In this document: positions 1 through 9,870 of the stretch, in pieces
Position numbering within the stretch: the stretch's first letter is position 1
Layout of the letters: each line of letters starts with the position of its first letter
Assembly (NCBI GenBank): GCA_021209875.1
Contig: JAGYVD010000002.1
Location: forward strand, 6,510,001-6,574,000
Length of the DNA: 64,000 nt
Source: Rosellinia necatrix
Taxonomy: Eukaryota > Ascomycota > Sordariomycetes > Xylariales > Xylariaceae
Direction: 5' to 3'
Program-made: the position numbers and the translations under genes
Notes under the pieces: model-generated
What the model saw: the letters and a program-made list of their open reading frames with translations, nothing else
What the model was told of the DNA's origin: nothing
The model's database searches: none

Positions 1-1274
1 ACCTTTGGCAGATTGCGTGTTGCCGGAGAGGTGTGAAATGACGCCTTAGAATGCGACGAGAACGCCTCTAATAACTACAGGGCGAATGGGCAAAGGCCGA
101 GAATTGGCGGGTGATGATGCGGATCACAGCGATGCCACGCTTAGCCCGCAAGCGCCTCGGATCGAAAGCGATGAGAAACTGTCCGAAGCGCATGATGCCG
201 TTATATGGATGGAATACGGAAGCCTACGTAGTTAATACTCAAATCTGACAGGCCCGGCACGGATATTGTGCTCAGCACCCAAGGCCTATCAGATCAGAGA
301 CTAAGTAAGTAAGTAAGTAAGTAGGTAGGTACCTAGTTATGGCCAGCTGGCTATGGCTGGAAGAAGTGATGAATTGAGGTCGGCGATATAGATAATGAAA
401 AAGGAATCGTCTATAACGAATGAACGTGCATCGGGCAATGACACGAAATTTGGTAGGGCGTGGACAGAAGTGATGCAGCGTCAGGGCGAGGAGAGTAGCT
501 GTTAGTTACCTGTTACTTGCTATTTATTACTTATTACCACTGACAGGCACCGCCCTTTTCCCAAGAGACCAAGATTCCCGGATTGGAGGAAATATTCCCT
601 GTACCTAGGCGTGAGAAATATCAGCGAAGCGAGGCGTCCGTTCAACGATACCTATACTACCTAGGTTAGACATTCGGTGATATAAATCCCCATTGAAGGA
701 GTTAAAAGGGAAAGAGATAGTTAGTTGAGGGCACTTTATCAGACAGCTGGGTTGATGGCCGCCTGGGCATCGGCGATGGTGCCAAACGCCGAAACAAGCC
801 TGGCCCCGGGGTTAAGAGGGGGGAGAAGACCGGGGTTACTGTAGTATACCGAGCCTGCTTCGTACCTGCGACGAGGATACATACCTACCTACTTAGGTCT
901 TACTTGTGGTTGGCACCATCCTAACGCCTTGATTGAGGAGAGAGTGAACTGCACAAACTCCGGAGGGGGACATTTTAGGACTTTTCTTTTCTCTTTTCTT
1001 CTGTCAGGAGAAATGCACATTTCCGCACTTGTCGCCGTGGAAGGACTCCACGACCGCAAAGCCGGCGGTCTTGGCCAGAGAGGATGGACGATATATATAA
1101 TGGATGGCCCTCTGGCATGTTGACTACGAACGAATATCACCCAGCAAACCAATCCAAGCAAATCCAGGCGAACAATCGTCTTCGTGTCGCCACTCATCTA
1201 CTCCCATTAGTGCCGGCTTGTATAGCACAACTACCATACGCCTACTTCAGAGTCGCCTACCTAGTAACTACACC
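1..1274. other. Intergenic DNA upstream of the SDR gene
   Basis: I see no convincing gene here. Open frames are short and lack family features. The stretch contains an (AAGT)n run followed by the GGTAGGTACC motif near 302-334, and a TATATATAA sequence near 1091-1099 that could serve the downstream gene. The in-frame extension of the SDR frame back to 1104 looks like 5' leader, because it has no dehydrogenase features. Confidence 0.5.
302..334. repeat. (AAGT)n microsatellite ending in GGTAGGTACC
   Basis: Tetranucleotide AAGT/AGTA repeats grade into the GTAGGTAGGTACC motif that recurs in many intergenic regions of this window. Confidence 0.7.
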
Positions 1275-2256
1275 ATGACCGGAAACGTGTGGTTCATTGC
1301 GGGCGCCAGCAGCGGCTTTGGCAAGGCCATCGCGGAAGAGGCCCTCAGACGGGGCGACGCAGTGGTTGCTTCCTCACGACGCGGCACAACCCTCAAAAAC
1401 CTCGAATCTCTGGGTGCGATGCTCCTCGACCTCGACGTTACGAGTGATGACGCGACGATCACGGCGGCATTCCAGAAGGCCATCGACAAGTATGGGAAGA
1501 TCACGCACTTCATCAACGCCCCCGGCTATTTGCTCGAAGGCCCCGTCGAAGGTGCGAGTGCCAAGGATGCCCTCGATAGCATCGGCGTGAATGTTCTCGC
1601 CATCATGAACTTGTCGCGGCTACAGGTCGCCTACCTCAGGCCCAGGGGGTCGGGTTTCATCGCAAACTTTGGAAGCGTGGGATCTTGGTATGGTGGTGCG
1701 GCTTTCTCCCACTACGCCGCTGCGAAGGTGAGTCGAACCGAGAGCCACTCAGCATTCATCTTCGCTGTGTACTGGCGATTATCTACTGCGGCACCAGTCG
1801 ACTTTCCGGTAGGAACTTGTGAGCTGACTCTGTCTACCATAGTGGGCTGTCTCGGGTTTCACTGAAAGTTTGCACGAAGAAGTTAAGGAGCTCGGGATCA
1901 ATGCAACAGTCATCGAGCCGGGGTATTTCCGCACCGGCTTCTTACACGCGGAGGGAAGCAACCGCAAGCTGGTGTCCAACACGCTCAATGCCGAGTACAA
2001 GGGCACCGGCGTCGAGAGAGTCCGCAATGCGCTGAACAGCTACAACAATAACCAGCCCGGCGACGTCGTCAAGGGGGCTAGGGTCATCGTCGATGTGCTC
2101 ACGGGCTCGGGCGTTGCGGCTGGAAAGGAATTCCCCATCCGCCTCATTCTCGGCCGTGACTGCATGAACGATATTCGCGCCAAGATCGCGCGCACGGAGC
2201 GACTAATGAGTGATTGGGAGGATGTCATCGTCTCGACTGACCTCGACCGTGATTAG
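1275..2256 (+). CDS. Short-chain dehydrogenase/reductase (SDR), two exons
   Basis: A classical NAD(P)-dependent oxidoreductase of 288 residues; the substrate cannot be told. Exons are 1275-1727 and 1843-2256, separated by a 115-base GTGAGT...ATAG intron that falls exactly between codons. The start is the ATG in ACACCATGAC, directly before the nucleotide-binding strand; an in-frame ATG at 1104 would add an unrelated leader. The glycine motif is GASSGFG (residues 10-16). The catalytic set is Ser134, Tyr147 and Lys151 in YAAAK, and Lys151 is the last codon before the intron. Exon 2 continues as WAVSGFTESL, the usual helix after the active site, then IEPGYFRT. The usual NNAG motif reads INAPG, a mild deviation. 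Similar proteins act on small alcohols or ketones in fungal secondary metabolism or detoxification, but no cluster surrounds this gene. Confidence 0.9.
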
Positions 2257-4300
2257 AGGGCCTCCGAATCCGGTCGCTGGGGGGTGCTGGTCTCTGGAAC
2301 GACAGAATCGTGTCTTCTTGACCAGGACATGGTGGCTAAAGCAGGATTGGGTATTGCTTGTAAACAAGGAGAAGAGCGTGAGGCAGTGTTTTTCACCAAT
2401 CCAACCAATTGACCTTGGTAGGAGAAAGTATGGTCGAAACCCATACCGATATTTTCACTTTACACATGTGTACATACATACCTCTTTAGATGTACTCGCA
2501 TTCGGATCTCGTTTAAGTTAGCTTTGATGGGCCAATAATACACGTACAGCAGGTACCATATGCTTCCGATTTGCTTTTCTACTTCCACCACCCCGAGTGG
2601 CCATCACCCCATGCTACCCTGCCCTGACAACGCGCACCCATGTCCCCGGAAGCCTGTGCAGAGTAGCAAAAGCGGCTGCTGGCACATATTTGAGGTAGGT
2701 ACCTGCCCAGGTGACCTATTCCCATTACCGATATCGCAACTGATCGCTATGTTGTGTCTGAGATGCGTGGTGATGTCCTCGGGAGGCAGGCAAGCTTGGG
2801 CTCTACCCCAATGAACGATGCACAAGCAACGAAGATGCAGTGCTGGAGGCTTGGCATCACTCGAAGTACCCCTATCCTGTTGCGCATAGGAAAGAGACAC
2901 GTTATGTAGACCTCTAGGGCTGTAAGTATAGATACTTCCAAGGTGATCTTGACTGCCCTTCCAATCTGCCTTCTAGATAACTACTTGAGTGGGCGGGTGC
3001 AATCCCCACCGTGTACTTGTAGATGGCAACTTGACAACTTATTTACAGTAATCAAACCAGGTACGCTAGGCTTGTCCGGGATCCCCGCCATGCTCCCGGG
3101 TTAGCATTCCACGGGGACCGGCGGCCTTCTCTTGTTCGGGTTTCCCTAGCCTTAGATTGGCACTTGGCCCCCCATACCAGGCCGGCTGTGCTGTACACTA
3201 ACTACCTAGGTACTTACCTACCTAGGTAGGTACCTAACCCACCTTCAGACCTTCAGGTGACAAGGTACTTACTTCCATTCACCCCTGCCGGGTCTTGGTC
3301 TGAGCCCCAAGAGGTTTCCTCATTTGTTTAACCCAGATATTGTGTCTGGTACCTACTACTCCATCCATCCGATAATAGGTACCTACTTACATGACCTGGC
3401 TGCCTGGGCAGGTACCGTCACGAGGGAATTGTCATTTTGGCGACAGTAGATATGCAAAACTATTTCTTCCTCCTCCATTGCCCAATAATTGCGTCCTCTG
3501 GGGACTGTCGATCTTCCCGTCTTGCATGCACTCCTTCACCAAGTACCTATCCAGGTACCTATGTACTTCCCTCTTACTCGCCGCATTCACTTCCGTAGGT
3601 TTTTAGTATCGTGCCCTACTATCGGCCCATGCCCGCCGCCCACGCCCCGCTCTGTCTCTCTCGTCTCGTCTCGTGCGCTCTCTCCCTCTCTCCCTCTGCT
3701 CTAGTCCTCTCTACCCATGTCATGTTAGGCAGATCGTGGATCGTGGTGCCTGTCCAAGAGCCTAACGCCTTCGGTACACCAGTACCTCTCTCGACTGCCG
3801 TGCGGCACCTGGTCAACGTCTGTCTAACCAGGTAGTTCCTAAAGGCGGCTGCCGATCCCCTTTCGTTCCCTTTTCAATCCCCTCCTCTCCCTCGACTAGG
3901 ACCGGGCTCGCTCCTGCGCAACTCAACAGTTTTTGCGCGACCTAACGGCCCATAAAGCGAGCCCTAAGCCGGTAAGCGAATACTGCCCGTGGGGTTATTT
4001 TGTTCGCCGAGTTTGTCTCTCATTGAGGTTGTTTGATACTGGCGGAACGGTGCAGCCAAAGGGCCCCAGTTTGTCAAAATCACTCTCTTTCCTTACCTCG
4101 TGCCACGGACGCCATTACCTTCAGCCGTTCACCATACGGAACATTACCGATTTCTCCCCGTACTACGGCCGCCGGCGTATACACCTTGTGGTTCCCTATT
4201 CCTGCCCAATATTTAGACTGAGGGGAAGTTATTTGGCGAAAAACCGCAGATTTGATTTCGTATCCCCTTGTTGGAGATCTCCTCCCCAAATATCGTCAAG
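2257..4300. other. Intergenic DNA and probable long 5' leader of the acidic-protein gene
   Basis: No supported gene. Palindromic ACCTAGGTAGGTACCTA-type repeats lie at about 3201-3238, and shorter copies occur near 3367-3392 and 3541-3570. A pyrimidine-rich stretch (about 3640-3715, many CTCTC) precedes the gene at 4301 and looks like a fungal promoter or 5' leader tract. Confidence 0.5.
3201..3238. repeat. Palindromic ACCTAGGTAGGTACCTA repeat cluster
   Basis: CTACCTAGGTACTTACCTACC followed by TAGGTAGGTACC. This is one of about a dozen clusters of the same TAGGTA/TACCTA motif found only between genes. Confidence 0.7.
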
Positions 4301-5431
4301 ATGAAGGGCCGTCCGGTCGACCAACTCGTTTATGAGGCCATGTTTCCTAAGCCTCGTTCGACCGATGTGCAAAACTTCCAATCCCTCCTACATCGACACC
4401 TTATCCTCGAAGTTCGTGAAGAGGTCCACTCTTTCTATGGCCATCTTGACACCCAAGAGGCCAAATACCCGGGTCTCGATTATTGTCACCCTATACATCG
4501 TATACGCCTAAGTCGTTGGCCATGGCACCGCCGCTTATTCCGTGCGTTTGACAATCTACGCCTTACCGATGCCGAAATTGCGGGGTTGACGAAATGGGAG
4601 GGGACGAAATGGGCAAAGGACCGCTTCGAGCGTGATTCTGGCATAATCATCCGAGATACAGCCGCGGATGATATTTCACCGTGGGTTGAGCCGGAGGACA
4701 GACCCCGGGCTACCGGCGAGACCCCACGAGCCACCGCTCGGCAAGTTCTACAAGTAGAAGAGGAAGAGGTGGAACTGGAGGTGGATATTGAGGGAGAAGA
4801 GGAGGAGGAGGAGGGGGAGGAGGAGGAAGACGAAGAGGAAAGAAGGGAAGACGAAGATGAAGATGAGGAGGGAGAGGAAGAAGAGGAAGACATTGAGGAT
4901 GAGGAGATGGAAGCTGAAGAAGCTGAAGAGGAAAGCGATGGGGAATTGCAGAGCATCGGATTTGCGCTGAACGAACACCTCCGACAGCGAGCAGCACGCC
5001 ACGAAGCCGGAGAGCAGTCGGAGCACTACGAAGATGAATGGGAGCAGTGGTTGAAGAATGCCATCGAATCGGGCGAATTCCCGTTCCTCACCGACCCGAG
5101 TCAACAACCAAGCGACACAAACTTGATTCCCCAAGCCCTCATTCCCCCTAATATGCTTAGCATGGCAAGGGCCGGTCGTTGGGACGAGATACCAGGATGG
5201 CTTCATGACATAATCCGCCGGACGATCGAGCTCGAGAGGACGCCGAGGAATGCCCGGGCACATGCTCCGCCGACACCACCGACACGATCATCCGGATCGA
5301 TGGAGTCCATTTTCGAACGACTTGCCAACAGGCGGCGTCCTTACTCGGATATGCGGTTGCCGACGGGCGGAGACAGTCGCAGCAGTGCTGCGGGGGTTCG
5401 ACTCCAACGCACGGCTCAACCTGGTGCATAA
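4301..5431 (+). CDS. Conserved-looking acidic protein of unknown function
   Basis: A 376-residue single-exon protein that I cannot assign to a named family. The start at 4301 (GTCAAGATGA) was preferred to an in-frame ATG 33 bases upstream because of its better context. Residues 1-140 look globular, rich in aromatics and Arg/His (for example RWPWHRRLFRAFDNLRLTD), and probably form the conserved part. Residues about 150-215 are almost uninterrupted Glu/Asp, encoded by GAG/GAA/GAC runs at 4756-4940. The rest is polar, with an Arg/Pro-rich tail. Acidic tracts of this kind occur in nuclear chromatin-associated or ribosome-biogenesis proteins, but that is only inference. The opposite strand of the acidic run is also open because GAA/GAG read backwards gives Ser/Leu codons; I treat that as an artefact. 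Confidence 0.8.
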   Translation: MKGRPVDQLVYEAMFPKPRSTDVQNFQSLLHRHLILEVREEVHSFYGHLDTQEAKYPGLDYCHPIHRIRLSRWPWHRRLFRAFDNLRLTDAEIAGLTKWEGTKWAKDRFERDSGIIIRDTAADDISPWVEPEDRPRATGETPRATARQVLQVEEEEVELEVDIEGEEEEEEGEEEEDEEERREDEDEDEEGEEEEEDIEDEEMEAEEAEEESDGELQSIGFALNEHLRQRAARHEAGEQSEHYEDEWEQWLKNAIESGEFPFLTDPSQQPSDTNLIPQALIPPNMLSMARAGRWDEIPGWLHDIIRRTIELERTPRNARAHAPPTPPTRSSGSMESIFERLANRRRPYSDMRLPTGGDSRSSAAGVRLQRTAQPGA

Positions 5432-6676
5432 AGCAGCCTTGGTTTTATCGAAGTCGCTCGCCTCACTCTCGACTTAACGATTATCCCCATCCATATTAGC
5501 AAGACGAAATGCCTCCATAAGCCTGTGATGGTTTCCGATTTTCCTCGCGAATGGCAACTGGTGCGAGAGGGAATGCATCGGCCAATAACCTCGGGTCTCT
5601 TATGCGACCTTCGCTGGATCGAAAGCCGCCAGCGCAAAACCTTGATACCCCCCAACCCCAGTCATTAGAACTTGAAAGCAAAAGGTTTTCCCTAAAACGT
5701 TTTGCTCTATTCCCGCATCGGTATACCCTCATCCCGTTCATTCCTCCTACATCACGCTTGCACGCGACTGGCACAGGCCCTCCTCTCCAGCTCGAGGGTC
5801 TGACACGGCCGAGGATGATTAACCCGACATGACGGACGATTGCAGGGATATTTTTTCGTTGATTTCCCCTCCATAAACGCTTATCAACCAACCCAGCGCC
5901 GCGGCGTTTTCCTTATCACGCTGTCGCATCGTAATCCATCAATTATGAAACTCTATCCAACTGGTCGTCGGGAAGCGCACATGCTCTGGCCCCCTCATTT
6001 AGACTTCGCGAGATAGGAATAGCTTGCTTTACAAAAATCACATTTGCAATTCAAAAAGTTAAGAGACGAGGCGTAGATCGTATGGACATGATAAGAACAT
6101 TCATATCTGGTGCAACTTTGAATATTTTATTTCTTATCTTCTAGTTTTCTATTCTTTCTTTTTTTTTTTTGTTTGTTTTCTAATTAAAATAGAACTCTGC
6201 ACCCGCGAAGGGCGCTGGCTGCCGTGAAACGTACGCTATGAGGTTATATATTTTCGGTGGCCTGATGTCAATCTATCACTCTCTCACGATTTGGTGGCCT
6301 TTCCCTTTCCGTGCCTGTGAGCTGAGCCCGTAGGCACCTCTTGCTAGCAGCACACCAGAACTTCCAGTGCCCAACACGCACGTCGGCAAATGTGAATATA
6401 GTTGTTAAAACCCTATCCTAGTGCACGATGAATCAGTAAGAATACGCCGGGTACCCAGGTAACCTGGTGAGTGCATGGGCCATGCTTCTTATTAAAACAC
6501 TGAAACAATAGTGTGATAATGCAATGCATTGAATACATCGTGTCATGTGTCATAATAACGTTTTGCCGAGGCATCTTTTGTCGATCCGTAAGTCATGTCG
6601 ATTGATTCAAAAACACGGCCGCGGGATGCCACCCGAGCCCGAAGGGCGCCCTCGTACCAAAGACGTATACTTCCAC
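5432..6676. other. Intergenic DNA between the acidic-protein gene and the GCN5-like relic
   Basis: Short overlapping open frames occur on both strands at 5496-5891 but show no family features and no consistent start, so I do not call them. The stretch probably contains the 3' untranslated region of the acidic-protein gene. A poly-T run lies near 6160-6172. Confidence 0.45.
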
Positions 6677-7312
6677 CTATCGGATGCCTTTGTCGTCACC
6701 GGTCGGATAACCCGGGGGTCTCTTCCCACGCCTAAAGTGCGACCATCCGGGGATGGCCCCGGCCCGGGCCCACATATGCCTCTCGAGCATTTTGGCCAAC
6801 TTGGCGAAGACGGTGTCTGGCGCATTGTAACGGTGGCAGTTATCGAACATGAGCAGGGCACCCGCGATGAATTCCTCGATCGTCATATAGTCTCCCGCCT
6901 TGAGCTTCGCCGCCATGGTGGAGAGATCCATCGGTGTCGTAATTATCTCGTAGTACCCTACTACACCGTTCGCATTGACGGGCTTTCGGAAAGGCCATAT
7001 AAAGGGGTGCATCTGCATGTCGTCGAGTATGTGCAGGAGCCGTTTGTGAGTCGGCCCCTCGCGTGCCTGGCGTACGAATCGGTCCATATCAGGTGTCTAG
7101 CCCGTCCCTCGGATCGCCCTAATGGAGAGAGGGTCGATGGGCGTGACGCCGTTCTTCCATTGCTCGGGCAGCTGATGCACCGTGCTCGACTTGGACAACA
7201 TTGATCGGACGAGGGATACTACACCAGCGAGGACGGCAGTAGATTCGGGGCGGCCGTCGTTGTGCACTAAGCGAATCTCGATGGTGCCCTCCCGCTCTTC
7301 GATGGCAGCAAG
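6677..7312 (-). pseudogene. GCN5: GCN5-type bromodomain gene relic lacking the acetyltransferase core
   Basis: Reading from 7312 down to the stop at 6677 gives one 212-codon frame interrupted by a single TAG at 7099-7097. It begins with [20 protein letters not shown], matching the stretch just before the GNAT domain of fungal GCN5. It then jumps within a few residues to [20 protein letters not shown], which in GCN5 follows the GNAT domain, so the whole catalytic core (roughly 150 residues) is missing. The stop falls where GCN5 has Trp, giving a G-stop-TPDMD context. The bromodomain that follows looks intact: WPF, PVNANGVVGYY, PMDLSTM and the acetyl-lysine-binding Asn in NCHRYN. A 136-residue bromodomain-only protein could start at the ATG at 7087. 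An intron with branch site GCTAAC and acceptor ATAG precedes 7312; upstream exons towards 7704 could not be resolved. It is a paralogous fragment, not the working GCN5. Confidence 0.75.
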
Positions 7313-8204
7313 CTATTGGACTATATGTTAGCAATTGGTAGTGTGCATGAACGGCCGTGTCTTGCAATGCGTCGAGGCCGCCACAAGAAGCGTCAATGAT
7401 CTGTTTCGGCGACATGCCATCTTTTTTCTTTTCACAACACGCTCCTTAGCATATAACCGTAAAAGAAATGGGAGGATGTACCGCCTCGATATGTTCCACA
7501 GGTTCCGTGTCGTCACCCCCTCCCTCGAGAGTACCGTGGTAGCCGACGTGCTTGGGGTGATTCGAGGCGGTTGACGACGATGGTCTGTCGATGGTCTTCT
7601 GCTTCCCTTCTACTCGCGAGAGATCATGTTAGTAATCTCGCGAGCGGGATACTAGGCGATTGCGCCGCCGGAATGAACTTGCTGGCATCTTTGGTGGGAG
7701 CCATGGCGTCTGTCGTCTTTGAGGAAGATGTAGTCTTGAAGAGATGACCTATAGGACATTGAGAGGTACTCGAAGTGGAGAAGAGGATAGAGGGTCCGGA
7801 TGCGCCAGTGCGTCAGGGCACCACTTAGGTACCGTGTACCCAAACCGACTAAGCTGTATGAGGAAACACCTACCCGGTTCGAGCCACCGTTGCCAGAAGA
7901 GAGATAAGGCGGGCACCAGGCCAAATGGGAGCTCTCGAGCTCGAAACGCAGGTCACTTGTAGGTGCCTTTGATTGTTGAATCGATCGCGCCAAACACTTG
8001 ACCCTCCCGAGTTTGTCCCGCTGCCCGTCAACTTCCAACTTCCGACTTCTCATCTACACAACTCCATTGCCGCCTGCAGCATGCTATTCTAATCTGCTTG
8101 CGAACACCAACTGACTCGATTGGCCATCCTGCGACACGAACACGATCGGACATACGAAAACGACAGATATCGGATCTCGTTGTGTTGGTTGTCGTTGTTG
8201 ATCC
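7313..8204. other. Unresolved upstream part of the GCN5-like relic and OST5 promoter
   Basis: On the minus strand an ATG at 7704 opens a short frame (MAPTKDASKF) followed by a plausible intron (GTATCC...ACTAAC...GAGTAG). I could not join it in frame to the bromodomain exon. The remaining part up to 8204 should contain the promoter of OST5 on the plus strand. Confidence 0.35.
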
Positions 8205-8583
8205 ATGGATTCCTCATTGCACCAGCTCTGGCACTCTGCTCCAGGCAGCCCATTCCAACCCACGATAGGAAAAGAAAGCCAATTCCTCGTCGGCTTCGTC
8301 TTGTTACTTGTCGGACTTAGTTTGACCGGCGGCTTCGCCTTCAGTACGTATCAGACGGACCCAACCAATCGGCTTGGCTGGCCCGCGGCGATGCTAACGT
8401 CGACTGCCCAGATCGATCGCTGCTCAACCTCCCAGTCTACAGCGTCCCGGCAGGATTAGCCATAGCGTACGTCTTCAACCCTAGTCATCGGGGGCCGCCT
8501 CCCCTCCCCTCGCGCTCTAATCTGACCGGTCCAATAGCTTCGGAACGGTCTACATGTTCTGCGCGGTCGGAGTTTACGTCTAG
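8205..8583 (+). CDS. OST5: Oligosaccharyltransferase subunit Ost5 (TMEM258 family)
   Basis: A 79-residue two-helix membrane protein from three exons: 8205-8343, 8412-8466 and 8538-8583. Splice sites are GTACGT...CCAG and GTACGT...ATAG, and phases agree throughout. Residues about 26-46 (FLVGFVLLLVGLSLTGGFAF) form the first membrane helix. Residues about 58-79 form the second and end in VGVYV; a final GxYV is the hallmark shared by yeast Ost5 and animal TMEM258. Ost5 is a small subunit of the ER oligosaccharyltransferase complex, which moves the lipid-linked glycan to Asn-X-Ser/Thr sites in nascent proteins. Its length matches the family (about 80-86 residues). The gene lies 251 bases upstream of RAD1 on the same strand. 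It is small and heavily split, so it is easy to miss. Confidence 0.85.
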
Positions 8584-8834
8584 AAAGAAAGAAATATACC
8601 CCCCTCCCCCCAAAAGAGCCGCTGGTGGACCGAGGAGAACGTCCCCGTGTACCATAGATGAATTGAGGTCTGCATAAGCGTTGACTACCGCACTCCACCC
8701 GTGTTTTCTATTTGAGAGTGACCAGGCGTTATTTTGAATTTGTTGGCGAACCGTGGGAGCCCGAGTTGTTCCGACCACGTTCCGCACACGACTGTCGGCC
8801 GTCCGCGCCGTCGTCCTTTACACCACCGGTCACC

Positions 8835-9870
8835 ATGGCATCCGTGGTTGGTTCCGTTTCTCCACACCAACCCCTATTCCGAGCTATCGCCAGTTCAACT
8901 AAGCGAATTTATCAGCTCTTGAAATGCATCAGCTTCTCACCCAAGGTCGATGTACAGCTTACACACGATGGGATCCGGTTCGCAGCCGATCACTCTCGCG
9001 TCATGCAGGGTAAGTGTCGATCCCGACTTGACACCTGCTCCCGTGATAGAGGGTGCTGACCAGCTATCACACACAGGTGTGGCATTTTTGGACCGGTCGC
9101 TCTTCACTACGTATACCCTTAACTGGCCGGAGAACGCGGCCACGACGCCACGGTTCCAGATGAATTTCCCTGCCTTGCTAGAGGCGTTACAGATCTTCGG
9201 TGCCACGGATGCCGCGGCCAAGGCAGCCAAGACCGAGGCAGACTCCTATCGTAGCAATTTGCGCAATTATCGTCCTGATGCCTTCAGCCACCAAACCCTC
9301 GGCATGCCTGGCACCTGTTGTCTAGTTTACGTGGAGGAAGGGTCGCCCTTGAGCGTTATTCTAGAGGAATCCGATGTGAAAACTCAGTGTAATATCGTCA
9401 CATACACGCCCGACGCCCCCGACGATATCCCCTTTGACCGAGAAGACCTAACCTTCAAGATCATCATGCAAGCACGATGGCTTCTCGATAGTCTATCGGA
9501 GCTGGCGCCCATGTCACCAGCTCGAATCACCGTCTCTGCCCTACCGAACGCGCCCTACCTGAAATTAGCAAGCGGCGGAGCCATTGGCAGCGCCAGCGTC
9601 GACTTCTCCAACGGCCGTGATCTTCTCGACACTTTCTCTGTGAGTGAGCCCTGGGTTCAAAGCTTCAAATTCGACCTAGTCAAATCCGCAAGTGAGGCGA
9701 TGCGTATAGCAAGTAAAGTCAGCTTCCGCGGGGATGGACAGGGTGTCTTGAGCTTGCAATTCATGGTGGAGATCGAGGGTGGGTTGGTCAGCTTTCTTGA
9801 TTTTCGTTTCGTCCCATACATTACACAGGAGAATGAGGAGTCCGATTCCGAGAGTGACGAGGGGGATTAA
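8835..9870 (+). CDS. RAD1: Checkpoint clamp subunit Rad1 (9-1-1 complex)
   Basis: A PCNA-like clamp subunit of 322 residues. Exons are 8835-9009 and 9077-9870, with a 67-base GTAAGT...ACAG intron containing the branch site GCTGAC. The start ATG sits in CACCATGG, a strong context. The N-terminal part (FRAIASSTKRIYQLLKCISF, then VQLTHDGIRFAADHSRVMQG and VAFLDRSLFTTY) matches the Rad1/Rec1 N-terminal clamp domain. The second clamp domain covers about residues 160-300 and ends near FLDFRFVPYI. An acidic SDSESDEGD tail follows, common in fungal homologues. With Rad9 and Hus1 it forms a ring loaded at damaged DNA that activates the Mec1/ATR checkpoint. The older label of exonuclease for this family is not supported by any nuclease motif here. 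Confidence 0.93.

Noticed and set aside
4486..4956. Ser-rich 156-codon frame on the minus strand
   Set aside because: It is the mirror image of GAA/GAG runs in the acidic protein on the plus strand.
6545..7204. 219-codon plus-strand frame
   Set aside because: It overlaps the bromodomain on the minus strand, which has clear homology; the plus frame has no features.
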